Origin: JBLUOA01 sp048060095
GTDB lineage: Bacteria > Pseudomonadota > Alphaproteobacteria > Rhodobacterales > Rhodobacteraceae
Assembly (NCBI RefSeq): GCF_048060095.1
Contig: NZ_JBLUOA010000005.1
Span: 1-64,000, forward strand
Direction of reading: 5' to 3'
Length of the DNA: 64,000 nucleotides
Below, one piece after another: positions 44,465 to 53,683 of this stretch (positions are counted from its first letter, which is position 1; each line of letters opens with the position of its first letter). A model generated the notes under the pieces. The model ran no database searches, was not told where the DNA came from, and saw only the letters and a program-made list of their open reading frames with translations. Position numbers and translations under genes: made by a program.

Positions 44465-45559
44465 ATGAAAATCGCGTTCTACTCACCGCTGAAGCCACCG
44501 GACCACGCGATCCCGTCAGGTGATCGGCTGATGGCGCGGCTGCTGATGCAAAGCCTTGCCGGGGCCGGGCATGTTGTCGATGTTGCATCGCGGCTCCGGT
44601 CGTTCTTGCGCGATCCGACAGACGCAACGGCGCACGCCAAAATCATCGCTGAGGCCGAGCAGGAACGAGCACGCCTGACCCGCAAGTGGGAAACTGATGG
44701 CCCACCGGACTTATGGTTTTGCTACCACCCGTATTACAAGGCGCCCGATCTAATTGGCCCGGCGTTATGCACGGCCTTCGGCGTTCCCTATGTCACGGCC
44801 GAGACCTCTTATTCGCGGCGGCGAAACCGTGGGCTCTGGGCATCCTTTCAGGCAGAGGTTCTGGCCGGTACTGAACTTGCAGCCGTCAATATTTGCCTGA
44901 CCGAGCGGGATCGGGACGGCTTGTATCAAGCGGCCACGAATGCGCGTTTCGCGCGTCTGCGGCCCTTTATCGGCATCAAAATCTTCACGGCCAGCCTGTC
45001 CGATCAACAACCACCGCGGCTCGTGACCGTCGCCATGATGCGGGCGGGCGATAAGATGGACAGCTACACACGCCTTGTTGCGGCGCTTGACCTGATACGC
45101 GACCAACCTTGGCACCTGTCCATCGTCGGTGATGGGGCATTGCAGGCTGAGGTGCGCGAGCTGTTTTCTGGGTTTGCGGATGACCGGATCATCTGGCACG
45201 GGCAACTGGATCGAGGCGAGATCGCCGATCTTTTCGCCCAAAGCACGCTCTACACTTGGCCCGGATGCGGGGAGGCTTATGGCCTCGCCTATCTTGAGGC
45301 ACAGGCAGCGGGCCTGCCCGTCGTCGCCTACAATACCGCCGGTGTCCCCGAAGTGGTTTCGGATGGCCAAACTGGAATTCTGACCCCCGTCGGGGATGAC
45401 ATGGCCTACGCCAATGCAATATCTCGTTTGCTGAACGATGAGGTGGAGAGGCGCAAAATGGCAGATGCCGCAAGAAATCGCGTGATTGAGGCGCATTCAA
45501 TCGAAGCGGCGACCGCGTCGCTGAGCGCTATTCTAGAGCAGGCCGTCAAAACCTCATGA
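44465..45559 (+). CDS. Glycosyltransferase family 4
   Basis: A GT-B fold enzyme of 364 residues. The N-half starts KIAFYSPLKPPDHAIPSGDRL, with SGD in place of the glycine loop. The C-half has VAMMRAGDKMDSYTRL, WHGQLDRGEIADLFAQ, and the donor-binding ExxxLxxxEAxAxGLPVVAYNTAGVPEVV, in which GEAYGLAYLEAQAAG carries the two Glu residues. It likely adds a hexose from a nucleotide-sugar donor. Its stop overlaps the start of the deacetylase gene by four bases, so the two gene products are made together. Preceded by the lyase gene by 15 bases, it is part of one operon. Confidence 0.88.
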   Translation: MKIAFYSPLKPPDHAIPSGDRLMARLLMQSLAGAGHVVDVASRLRSFLRDPTDATAHAKIIAEAEQERARLTRKWETDGPPDLWFCYHPYYKAPDLIGPALCTAFGVPYVTAETSYSRRRNRGLWASFQAEVLAGTELAAVNICLTERDRDGLYQAATNARFARLRPFIGIKIFTASLSDQQPPRLVTVAMMRAGDKMDSYTRLVAALDLIRDQPWHLSIVGDGALQAEVRELFSGFADDRIIWHGQLDRGEIADLFAQSTLYTWPGCGEAYGLAYLEAQAAGLPVVAYNTAGVPEVVSDGQTGILTPVGDDMAYANAISRLLNDEVERRKMADAARNRVIEAHSIEAATASLSAILEQAVKTS

Positions 45560-46290
45560 CAGACATCGATGCATTGAACGGGCTACTCCAACTTCTCGAC
45601 AACCGGGCCAAAGCGGGCAATCCCACCAGATTCTGGCTGCGCGATGATGATGCCGCACAACCCGATCCCGCGCTGGATCACTTGCTTGACCTGACCGCGT
45701 CATACGACGTGCCCCTGACCCTTGCCGTCATTCCCGCCACGACCGGAGAGGCGCTTTCACAGCGCCTATCGACAGAGCCGCACGTGTCCGTCGCCGTGCA
45801 TGGCTGGTCCCACAGCAACCACGCGCCTGCCGATGAAAAGAAACAGGAATTGGGACATCACCGTCCGGCGGAGGTCGTCACGAAAGAGCTTTCAGACGGG
45901 CTTAATCACTTGGCCGCGCTCTACCCGGACAAGTTCGTGCCGCTGCTCGTGCCACCTTGGAACCGGATCGCGCCAGAGGTGGTCGCGGCACTTCCATCAC
46001 TCGAATTCCGCGCGCTGTCAGTGTTTGGCCCGGCGCGCGAAGGTGCCTTGCCAATGATCAACACCCATGTCGATCTGATCGACTGGAAGGGCACGCGGGG
46101 CGGACGCCCGGCCGAGATGTTGCTGTCCGAAATCATCGACCACCTGCAATCAGGAGATATCCCGCTTGGCATCCTGACCCATCACCTCGTCCACGACGTG
46201 GCCGCATGGAGGTTTCTCGAACAGCTATTCGCGGCAACTGCGAAGCACCCCGGCTGTCGGTGGCTTAGGGTAAGCGAACTTATTGGCTAG
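45556..46290 (+). CDS. Polysaccharide deacetylase-family protein (NodB-like)
   Basis: The protein has 244 residues. FWLRDDDAAQPDPALDHL supplies the metal-binding Asp triad and VAVHGWSHSNHAP the HxxxH-type motif of the NodB domain, with metal ligands intact. LLVPPWNRIAPEVV corresponds to the Pro-containing motif. It should deacetylate a glycan or a lipid-linked sugar, cytoplasmic as no signal peptide is present. It is coupled to the upstream glycosyltransferase by an ATGA overlap. Its 3' end overlaps the convergent glycosyltransferase gene by four bases. Confidence 0.84.
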   Translation: MTDIDALNGLLQLLDNRAKAGNPTRFWLRDDDAAQPDPALDHLLDLTASYDVPLTLAVIPATTGEALSQRLSTEPHVSVAVHGWSHSNHAPADEKKQELGHHRPAEVVTKELSDGLNHLAALYPDKFVPLLVPPWNRIAPEVVAALPSLEFRALSVFGPAREGALPMINTHVDLIDWKGTRGGRPAEMLLSEIIDHLQSGDIPLGILTHHLVHDVAAWRFLEQLFAATAKHPGCRWLRVSELIG

Positions 46291-47264
46291 GCCCAAGGCT
46301 TCCACGCCAACAGCAAACCGCCATCGTTCGCCTCAACCTCTTCGCATACCCGCCTGACGTCCTCGATCGACGCGCCATACGGCAGCGACCCCGCCAAGAT
46401 ATCCGCCCCGGAGAGGGAGACTGACCCACCCCGGCAGACTACCGTGAAAATCAGCGGCCCGGTCGACCACCACGCGGGCGCACGGGGCATGTCGCGCATA
46501 ACGTCGCCAATAACCGCGTTCAGCCTTCTGAAAACCGGATGATTGGGCGGCGTCGCGATGACTGAATTGGCCAGCAAAAGCGGCCCCATCCCCGTATTTC
46601 GCGGAATGTCTTCGGCAATGACGGTCAGACCACTCATCGGCCAATGCGCGTCAAAACTGATGTCAGAGCGGGCCGGATACCAGTCGCAATCAAGATAGAT
46701 ACCGCCGAGACGCTCCAGTATTTCATACCGCGCGATATCAACTGCGCCCGGGAAATCGCCTTCGTTCATCATGGCCTGAAACGACGGATTGTCGGGAATG
46801 CCAAGCCGGTCAAGGTCGGCTTCCTGCCACAGCTTGTAATCAAACCCATGCCTTTGGGCGTGGTCGGCCCACGCCCCTGTCGTGATCGGAGCGGGTGCAT
46901 TTCCGATCCATATCTGGTGGATCTGGCGCGGGACGGGTTGCTTGTTTGCCTCTGTAATCGCCCGACGATCAGCCATCGTGAAACGTCCGTAGTTTGCGAG
47001 CTGATCCGGCGGCGGCACCAAATGAAACTGATAACCGATACGGTCGATCAAATTCTTCTCGGCCTTGGCAAGTTTCAACATCGCCGATTGCAATCGGCGC
47101 GGCAGGCCAAGGGAAGTTTCGGGTCCCAACGCGTCACGATCCGGGTCGGCGCTAACCCCTGCCAGAACAGCGCGCGCGGCATCGAACTGACCGGAGTCGC
47201 GAAGCGCTGCCGCCGCCTCCAGCCGCTTGTTCAACCGTTGCTTTGCGTGCTGGTTATCCGTCAA
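46287..47264 (-). CDS. Glycosyltransferase with DXD motif (GT32-like sugar-binding region)
   Basis: The 325-residue protein has PRQIHQIWIGNAPAPITTGA and, downstream, AVDIARYEILERLGGIYLDCDW. There DCD is the metal/nucleotide-sugar-binding DXD of the Gly_transf_sug family, and R-Y-x3-x-x-x-G-G-I-Y-L-D is its hallmark. The N-terminal 75 residues look like a helical region before the catalytic domain. The enzyme is probably membrane-associated by its acceptor only. It overlaps the next gene on the same strand by four bases (47261-47264), forming an operon with two further glycosyltransferases upstream. Confidence 0.85.
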   Translation of the reverse strand: MTDNQHAKQRLNKRLEAAAALRDSGQFDAARAVLAGVSADPDRDALGPETSLGLPRRLQSAMLKLAKAEKNLIDRIGYQFHLVPPPDQLANYGRFTMADRRAITEANKQPVPRQIHQIWIGNAPAPITTGAWADHAQRHGFDYKLWQEADLDRLGIPDNPSFQAMMNEGDFPGAVDIARYEILERLGGIYLDCDWYPARSDISFDAHWPMSGLTVIAEDIPRNTGMGPLLLANSVIATPPNHPVFRRLNAVIGDVMRDMPRAPAWWSTGPLIFTVVCRGGSVSLSGADILAGSLPYGASIEDVRRVCEEVEANDGGLLLAWKPWA

Positions 47265-48439
47265 GGTGATGTCCCGTTTTGGTGTTCGGCAAATTTACTG
47301 TGCAACCGTCGCAGTGCTTTGGCGGTACGCTGTGCGCCATCGGTTTGAATAGCGATGGTCGGAGTCGACGGTGCGACCAGCAACCGTTTTACGGCATCCG
47401 CCATCGTCGGTCCCGTAAGATCGCTTTCCGGCAAGACAACAGCCCGGCCACGCCGCTCTAACCGCTTGGCGCGATCCGTTTGCTCAGTCTCGCCACCTGC
47501 AGCAAACGGGATAAGCAGGGCCTGACATCCCGCCATCAGAGTATCCCCGACCGTGTTGTACCCCGCCTGAGAAATGGACAGGCGCGCGTCGGATAGCAGG
47601 CTGGGGAAATCGGTGCGGAAGCGGAAAAGGCGCACATTACCCGGAGCAGCCTGCGCCAGACGATCAAAATCATCCTGCGGCAAATTTGGTCCCGTAATCA
47701 CGCACCACGGCCCGGTCTTTGGTAGCAGGGTCGCCGCCTCAAGCGCCGATTGGATCAGCGCGGCCCCAACGGCACCGCCGCCAGCAGAGACTACAACCTC
47801 ATAGCTCTCATCGGGTGGAGGTGGTGGCGGGCCACAGACCATTCCGGTGTAGACCACGCGTTCGGCAATTCCCTTGGCCGGGGCAAAGGTGTCTTCAAGC
47901 CTGACAAATTCCGGATCGCCGTGGACCAAGACATAGTCGAAATGTTGATTTACCAGTTCAGCAGTTTCCGCATCCCGTTCGGGCTTGCTGCGCCTTTGCA
48001 GAATATCGCGGATCGATGTGACCAGAAGAGGGCGCGGCGCGGTCGCCTTGATCGCATTGAGCAGCGGTAAAAGTTCAAACCGCACCTGCCGACGGCCAAA
48101 GGGAAACGCCTCAATGACCACAATGTCAGGTTTCTTGTCATGATAGGCCGCGAGCAATTGCTGACGCCTCACCTCTTTGAAGACATCATCCACCGGGGCG
48201 CCCTCGGCATCGACAAGCCCGGTAAAGCCGCCATCGCCCGCGGCGATCGCTGGCAGCGCGATATGGTCAATCCCGGATTTGGGAAAGCCCGCGACGGGCA
48301 TGCCCCCTGTCACCAGCGTCACGTCAAAGCCATCTTCGATCAGACCGCCGGCAATATGGCTGGCGCGGGCCAGATGACCGATGCCGAGCAGATGTTGCAC
48401 GTAGAAAAAGACCTTTAGCGCACGTTCGGGATGGGTCAT
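47261..48439 (-). CDS. MurG-like predicted glycosyltransferase (COG4671 type)
   Basis: From the ATG at 48439, overlapping the stop of the upstream gene, the protein has 392 residues. FYVQHLLGIGHLARASHIA is the N-terminal glycine loop. The C-half shows VSAGGGAVGAALIQSALEAA and SISQAGYNTVGDTLMAG, where the G-G-x-G and Q-A-G-Y-N-T motifs are those of MurG-like GT28 relatives. A second member of the same group is at 53684-54874. The acceptor is unknown. It is between the GT32-like and GT4 genes in one operon, so the three may act in sequence on the same glycan. Confidence 0.82.
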   Translation of the reverse strand: MTHPERALKVFFYVQHLLGIGHLARASHIAGGLIEDGFDVTLVTGGMPVAGFPKSGIDHIALPAIAAGDGGFTGLVDAEGAPVDDVFKEVRRQQLLAAYHDKKPDIVVIEAFPFGRRQVRFELLPLLNAIKATAPRPLLVTSIRDILQRRSKPERDAETAELVNQHFDYVLVHGDPEFVRLEDTFAPAKGIAERVVYTGMVCGPPPPPPDESYEVVVSAGGGAVGAALIQSALEAATLLPKTGPWCVITGPNLPQDDFDRLAQAAPGNVRLFRFRTDFPSLLSDARLSISQAGYNTVGDTLMAGCQALLIPFAAGGETEQTDRAKRLERRGRAVVLPESDLTGPTMADAVKRLLVAPSTPTIAIQTDGAQRTAKALRRLHSKFAEHQNGTSP

Positions 48440-49689
48440 GGCGCGGCCTCCCACTCTGCTTCGAACAGGCTTACCAATTGACCGACGCTGGCGTGGTAAT
48501 CCAATGTTTCGCGCACATTCCGTTCAGCCTCAGCACCCAATCGCAGGCGCAGGTCGGGCGCTTTGATCGCGCGTTCAAGCGCCTGGGCCAGTGCGTGTGG
48601 GTCATCGGGTCGCACCAGCAGGCCGTTTTCGCCGTCACGAAACAGCTCGGGAATGCCGGATATGCTGGTGCTGATACAGGCCAGCCCTTGGCTTGCCGCT
48701 TCGACCAACACGTTGGGTAGCCCGTCGCGATCACCGTCCGGGGAAATACGGCAGGCAAGCGCAAACACGTCCGCGCTGCGGTAATTATCCAGCACTTCGG
48801 TTTGATTGACCGCCCCAAGCCACGTGATCTTTTCGGAAATATTCAGGGTTTCAGCGAGATGCTGTAGCTTGCTGCGTTGACCCCCATCGCCAGCGTGAAT
48901 AAAGCGCCAGTTTAAGTTCGGCGGCAGCAAGGCAAACGCGTTGAGCAGGGTGTCATAGCCCTTTTTCCCAACCGCCCGCCCGACGCTTAGGATCGTGACC
49001 GGATCATCCGGTTGGGTTCCGTCGCGCGGCGACAAGCTTCTAGGAAAGTGCGGAAATCGGTCGAGGTTCAGGCCATGATAGCTCAGATGAACGCGGCCGT
49101 TTTTGCCGGACAGATCGCGCAGGTGTTCATGCCCAGAACGGGTGCATGTCACGGCCCAGCGCGCGTCCGAGAGTTTGTCAGCAAGCTCCCAATCCGGCGA
49201 TGTCCAAATGTCCTTGGCATGGGCCGAAACGGTCCACGGAACGTCCATGATTTGGCTGGCATAGGCCGCGACCGACGCGGGCGTGTGAATGAAATGCGCG
49301 TGCAACCAATCGAATCCGTCTGGCCATTCAGACGCCAAGACGGCCGCCTGACCAAAGCGCCGGACCCGGTTGCGGGTGAAATCCCGGCGCAAGTCCCCGA
49401 GGAATCGACCGAACGCCGCCCGAAACCCCGGTTTTGTCATGCTTTTGATCAAGCCCCGCAGCACCCGAATAGGAGACCGATGCAGATATTCCGGCAGATA
49501 GTGTATCGGCGCTTCAATCTCATCATGGATAGGGTGGCGCTTCAGATCCGTTGGCTGGCGCAGCGATACGATCACCAGCTCAAGCCCCGCCTGCTCCAAC
49601 CCGCGGAGTTCTTGGGCGATAAAGGTTTCAGACAGGCGGGGATATCCTTTGACCAACACAAGGATCTTTCGCCGCAACGCCGGTGTCAT
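48436..49689 (-). CDS. Glycosyltransferase family 4
   Basis: A GT-B enzyme of 417 residues from the ATG at 49689, preceded by AAGGG; two further in-frame starts at 49701 and 49713 have weaker ribosome-binding sites. VLVKGYPRLSETFIAQELRG is the N-terminal motif shared with colanic-acid-type GT4 enzymes. Later come LHAHFIHTPASVAAYASQIM, SVGRAVGKKGYDTLLNAF, and the donor site SPDGDRDGLPNVLVEAASQG. It probably adds a sugar in exopolysaccharide synthesis. Its stop overlaps the MurG-like gene. The cyclase gene is upstream on the same strand, with a 177-base gap. Confidence 0.87.
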   Translation of the reverse strand: MTPALRRKILVLVKGYPRLSETFIAQELRGLEQAGLELVIVSLRQPTDLKRHPIHDEIEAPIHYLPEYLHRSPIRVLRGLIKSMTKPGFRAAFGRFLGDLRRDFTRNRVRRFGQAAVLASEWPDGFDWLHAHFIHTPASVAAYASQIMDVPWTVSAHAKDIWTSPDWELADKLSDARWAVTCTRSGHEHLRDLSGKNGRVHLSYHGLNLDRFPHFPRSLSPRDGTQPDDPVTILSVGRAVGKKGYDTLLNAFALLPPNLNWRFIHAGDGGQRSKLQHLAETLNISEKITWLGAVNQTEVLDNYRSADVFALACRISPDGDRDGLPNVLVEAASQGLACISTSISGIPELFRDGENGLLVRPDDPHALAQALERAIKAPDLRLRLGAEAERNVRETLDYHASVGQLVSLFEAEWEAAP

Positions 49690-49866
49690 ATCACCCTTCA
49701 TAAAGGACGCCATGGGGCAGCGATGATCGCGACGGTTTTCATAGGATCAATCTACCCCACACCAGAATATGGATCAGCAATCTCAAGTAGCCCGCCACCC
49801 GCAAAATTGAAAGCCAGAACTATGGCGATAAGCGACAGCGAAGGAGGTTGAAGCCACCCGCCCTGG

Positions 49867-51222
49867 CTAATGAACCGGTCTGGAACGCGGTGTCGGCAGC
49901 TTGCCTTGCGCTTTTCGAAGAAGCAGCATGATTTCTTCCGCCTCGGAATGGTCTTTGCCGTCGCTCAATTTCACGCCTGCGACACCATCTCCGACAAGAT
50001 TCTCCGGCCCAGGCAGAAAAACCGAGAGCTTCTCGGACAACCCACGAAGTTCCACCTCGCCCTGCGGCTCCCACTCCCCGCCGCAGTAGTCCTTGAAAAT
50101 CTCGCTCGCGACGACTGGCCCGCTGAATTGCTTGGTCAGACTCTCCAGCCTTTGCACCTCGTTCACGGCTGACCCGAACGCCGAGAATGTCAGACGATCC
50201 TTCAGCCCGACATTGCCAAACATCACGTTGCCGACGTGAAGCCCGATGCCAAAACCGATCGGGTCCTTCCCTTCGCTGGCCCTTAACTGGTTCAGCTCTG
50301 CCATGCGCGCAACCGCGAGGCGCGTGGCAGACATAGCCGCGCGCGCCGCAACCTGCGAAGGCGCTTTGTGACGTTCGCAGGGGTAGACCGCAAGGAACCC
50401 GTCGCCGACAAAGCTGAGGATTTCCCCACCATCGACATTGAACGGCTCCGCCACCGCGTCAAAGAACTGGTTCAGCGTGTCGATATAACCCTGCCGCCCC
50501 GCCTCTTCAGCCAGCCCGGTCGAATTGCGCATGTCGACCATGACCAGCGCCGCCCGGATGGTTTCACCGTCACCGCGCTGAATTTGACCGGATTGCACGC
50601 GCTTGCCCGCGTCTCCGCCAAGGTAGGTCGTCAGCATGTTGTCCGCTAGTTGGGAACTGACCGCCATGAGCGCTGTGACTGCAAAATTGCTTTGGATATG
50701 CAGCAGGGCATTGATCATCTCATCACTGAACCCGCCAGCCCGATCGGTCGTCCAAGAGCCGACCATACCACGCCCAACGGCCACACCGTCACCATCGCCA
50801 AAGCTTTGCGCGAAGGCCAGATAATCAGTGACGCCCAGTGGTTTCAGATCGTCGAAGATCGGGAATTCAGCCGGGTTCGACGGATCAATCCGGCGGCGCA
50901 AGTGGGTCAGGCCCTTGCTGACCAACTGATAATAGGGACTGGCCGCGTATTCAGGCGGCGGGCTATTTTCATCGACCCTTTGGAAGTTGCCCAGTTTAAC
51001 ACCCTCGCCCCGAATCCAAGTGAAACTAAGCGCGGCATAAAGCGGATGCAGCATCGAAAAGCTGAGATGCACGCGTTTCAGCGGAATGCCGATGGCCGAC
51101 AGCCGATCACAGGTTTCTGTGACGATGGCCTCAAGCTCCGGACTTTTCATTGCGGACTCTTTCAACCAAGCCGAGACACCGTCGATCAATGTTTCGGACA
51201 CTTCGTTGCTTGCATTGCTCAT
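49867..51222 (-). CDS. Class III adenylate/guanylate cyclase-family protein
   Basis: The 451-residue protein has an N-terminal sensor-like part. The segment IGIPLKRVHLSFSMLHPLY matches the N-terminus common to many rhizobial cyclases. From about residue 225 comes a class III cyclase domain: AALVMVDMRNSTGLAEEAG (first metal Asp), ILSFVGDGFLAVYP (second Asp), then FGIGLHVGNVMFGNVG and SAVNEVQRLESLTK. The Lys usually seen before GD (KFxGD) is Ser here and the Asp in GDxVN is Ser, so base selection and perhaps activity are altered. It likely makes a cyclic nucleotide in the cytoplasm. It is divergent from the DUF3095 gene. Confidence 0.85.
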   Translation of the reverse strand: MSNASNEVSETLIDGVSAWLKESAMKSPELEAIVTETCDRLSAIGIPLKRVHLSFSMLHPLYAALSFTWIRGEGVKLGNFQRVDENSPPPEYAASPYYQLVSKGLTHLRRRIDPSNPAEFPIFDDLKPLGVTDYLAFAQSFGDGDGVAVGRGMVGSWTTDRAGGFSDEMINALLHIQSNFAVTALMAVSSQLADNMLTTYLGGDAGKRVQSGQIQRGDGETIRAALVMVDMRNSTGLAEEAGRQGYIDTLNQFFDAVAEPFNVDGGEILSFVGDGFLAVYPCERHKAPSQVAARAAMSATRLAVARMAELNQLRASEGKDPIGFGIGLHVGNVMFGNVGLKDRLTFSAFGSAVNEVQRLESLTKQFSGPVVASEIFKDYCGGEWEPQGEVELRGLSEKLSVFLPGPENLVGDGVAGVKLSDGKDHSEAEEIMLLLRKAQGKLPTPRSRPVH

Positions 51223-51426
51223 CGTAAATCCTATCGAAAACAGTGTCGGGTCGAACAGGCAGCATCATGTACTCTCAGCCTGTCGACATAGCGGACGGCC
51301 ACCCTTCAATGTAAGTGGCGCTCGGCGCAATTGAAAGCGCCCGGCCCGATCTGGCGGCGGCGCTACCGGCTGACGATCGTTGGTTTGGCAATGTTCAGGC
51401 CGCATCATCTTTGCTACTGCTGGTCT

Positions 51427-52587
51427 ATGCGAACCGAAGAAGATTCCGCATTTCTGTCGCGTATGCCGCGCTTTTCTGACTTTGACGGGGTCGCGGATTT
51501 CGTACATTACATGCCCTTGCCGGGGGGCTGGGCGCTTGCCATGGCTGACATCGTCGATTCAACCGGGGCCATCGCGGCCGGAAAATACAAATCGGTAAAC
51601 ATGGCCGGTGCATCGGTAATCACGGCTGTGTTGAACGCTTTGGATCAGTTGGACCTACCGTTTGCCTTCGGCGGTGACGGCGCGTTTGTCGCTGTGCCAC
51701 CAACAGGAATTGAGGCCGCGCGCGACGCGCTATCACGGGTCAGAACTTGGGTGGAGCGAGAATTCGCGCTCGACATGCGTGCGGCGGTCGTGCCGGTCGA
51801 AGATATCCGCGCGGTCGGTCTTGATGTCCGGGTCGCGCATTTTCAGGCCAGCACTGAAATCTCCTATGCGATGTTCACCGGTGACGGGGCCAGATGGGCC
51901 GAAGACGAAATGAAGAACGGCACGTATCGCATCGAAAAGGCACCCGCCGGGCGTGAACCGAACCTGTTTGGCCTGTCCTGCGGCTGGGATCCAGTTACAT
52001 CAAGAAACGGCCAAATCGTGTCGATCATCGCGGTGCCAAGCGACCAGGGTTTTGGCGAACGGTTTCAGGCGCTGATCTCCGACATCCTGTCTCTGGTGGG
52101 CGAGAGTGATCGCGCGGGCCACCCTATTCCAGCCGAAGGACCACAACCTACGATCTCGATGAAGGGTTATAAAGCCGAGGCTCTGACCCAGCCCAGCAAA
52201 GTGCGGCGCGTCGCAGACCGACTCGGCGTTGCAGCAATATCTCTGATGCTGATTGTGCTGCGCCGGTTTAACTGGAAACTTGGGAATTTTGACATCCGGC
52301 TTTATGCGCGCGACCTCGCCGCGAACACGGATTTTCGCAAGTTCGACGATGCGCTGAAAATGACCGTCGATCTGAACGCCGAGCAATTGGCGCAAATTGA
52401 ATCGACGCTGGAACAGGCGACGCGCGACGGCATCTGCCGATTTGGGTTGCACACACAGGACACCGCCCTCGTGACCTGCATCGTGCCATCGCCGATGACC
52501 CGCGATCACATGCATTTTGTCGACGGCGCGGCGGGTGGCTATGCCGAGGCGGCCAACAAACTGAAACAGAAATTGGCGGCGACATGA
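51427..52587 (+). CDS. DUF3095 protein with cyclase-like active-site pattern
   Basis: From the ATG at 51427 the protein has 386 residues. DUF3095 is a family of unknown function. The N-terminal part reads WALAMADIVDSTGAIAAG (Asp41, Asp44) and, 40 residues on, PFAFGGDGAFVAVP (Asp84), so the two-acidic-residue spacing and strand-GGDG layout of class III cyclases are present. The region between is shorter than in most cyclases and the usual Lys and VN-R motifs are not obvious. The C-half has EARALTQPSKVRRVADRLG-like helices of unknown role. It could be a cyclase relative that binds or degrades nucleotides. Ten bases separate it from the lyase-like gene, so they form an operon. Confidence 0.72.
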   Translation: MRTEEDSAFLSRMPRFSDFDGVADFVHYMPLPGGWALAMADIVDSTGAIAAGKYKSVNMAGASVITAVLNALDQLDLPFAFGGDGAFVAVPPTGIEAARDALSRVRTWVEREFALDMRAAVVPVEDIRAVGLDVRVAHFQASTEISYAMFTGDGARWAEDEMKNGTYRIEKAPAGREPNLFGLSCGWDPVTSRNGQIVSIIAVPSDQGFGERFQALISDILSLVGESDRAGHPIPAEGPQPTISMKGYKAEALTQPSKVRRVADRLGVAAISLMLIVLRRFNWKLGNFDIRLYARDLAANTDFRKFDDALKMTVDLNAEQLAQIESTLEQATRDGICRFGLHTQDTALVTCIVPSPMTRDHMHFVDGAAGGYAEAANKLKQKLAAT

Positions 52588-52597
52588 GGCTACAGGG

Positions 52598-53533
52598 ATG
52601 GCAGTGACCAAGGGTCGGTCAGCGGCTTTATCCGATGATTGGAGGCAGCCTCTCTTCGATGGGTTTGAGGGTCCGGATTTTGCCGCCGAAGGTGGGCTTT
52701 ATTACAAAAAGAACTTCGAACAATCCGCTGGAACGGTCGAGTTTCAGAGCGCCGAAAAACGCACCGGCAAGGGCGCCGTCAAACTGAGCGTTAGACCAAT
52801 CAGCCACCCCGACGCCGCCGAACACAGCGAACGCGCAGAGCTTTGGGAACGGCCATCGCTGCGCGTGCCGTATGGGCAACCGATCTGGTATGGCTTTTCT
52901 GTCAAATTTGCCGATCCGATCCCCCAAAATGCACATCGCTATCTGATCGCCCAGTGGAAACGCGAAATCGGGCCGGAGGCTGTAGGCGATTTCAGCCCGT
53001 TTTTGGCCTTGCGGATGAATCGCGGCAAATTATTCGTGACGGTCGAGACCAATTACATACCGGAGTTTACCGCTGGCACCGACAGCCATCCAGCGACATG
53101 CGCGCCGGGCCAAACCCGGATATGGCCGCGCGCGGAGACCAACCAAACCCGTGCGCTGGTTGCGGCGGACAGCAGTTGGACCCCTGACGACGGCGGCGAA
53201 TTTACTGCCTGCACCGATGAGATTGAGGTCATCAATCGCGGCAATCCACTGCCCCGCCCCGATGAGGGGTGGATCGACTTTGCGATCCTGACCAAGCCCG
53301 GCCCGGAAGGCGACGGGCATATTGAGCTTTTCGCGAATGACAAGTGGGTTGTCACCGTGAAGGGAAAGATCGGCCACAGCGACCGCGGGCTGGGCGAAAA
53401 CCAATACGCCAAAATCGGCCCCTATCGCGCGGCGGGATCGGGTATCTGGACGATGTATTACGATGATTTCCGACGGTCTCCGCACTGCGAAGACGTTCTT
53501 CGTGACGTGACCGCTTGTGCGAAAATCAAATAG
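52598..53533 (+). CDS. Heparin-lyase-like polysaccharide lyase, copy lacking a signal peptide
   Basis: This 311-residue protein is clearly paralogous to 43484-44449: GKGAVKLSVR, HSERAELWERP, YGFSVKFADPIP, YLIAQWKREIG and GLGENQYAKIGPYR match it nearly position by position. It starts at MAVTKGRSAALSDDW with no hydrophobic signal, and no other in-frame start lies upstream, so it would stay in the cytoplasm unless exported otherwise. Such a lyase would face cytoplasmic or membrane-linked uronate polymer. The acceptor may be the product of the glycosyltransferase operon. It is in an operon with the DUF3095 gene. Confidence 0.82.
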   Translation: MAVTKGRSAALSDDWRQPLFDGFEGPDFAAEGGLYYKKNFEQSAGTVEFQSAEKRTGKGAVKLSVRPISHPDAAEHSERAELWERPSLRVPYGQPIWYGFSVKFADPIPQNAHRYLIAQWKREIGPEAVGDFSPFLALRMNRGKLFVTVETNYIPEFTAGTDSHPATCAPGQTRIWPRAETNQTRALVAADSSWTPDDGGEFTACTDEIEVINRGNPLPRPDEGWIDFAILTKPGPEGDGHIELFANDKWVVTVKGKIGHSDRGLGENQYAKIGPYRAAGSGIWTMYYDDFRRSPHCEDVLRDVTACAKIK

Positions 53534-53683
53534 TCAGCGCAGGTATTGTGCGTCCCTATCAAAGCGTTAAAGAGTGCCAATATCAGCGCGACCTGCTAAG
53601 GCTTCCCGCGGGAAAACATGCGGTGGCCGAATTCAGGCGCAACATCGTGCAGCAAACAGATCGGGGCCGGGAAGGGGCGACCT

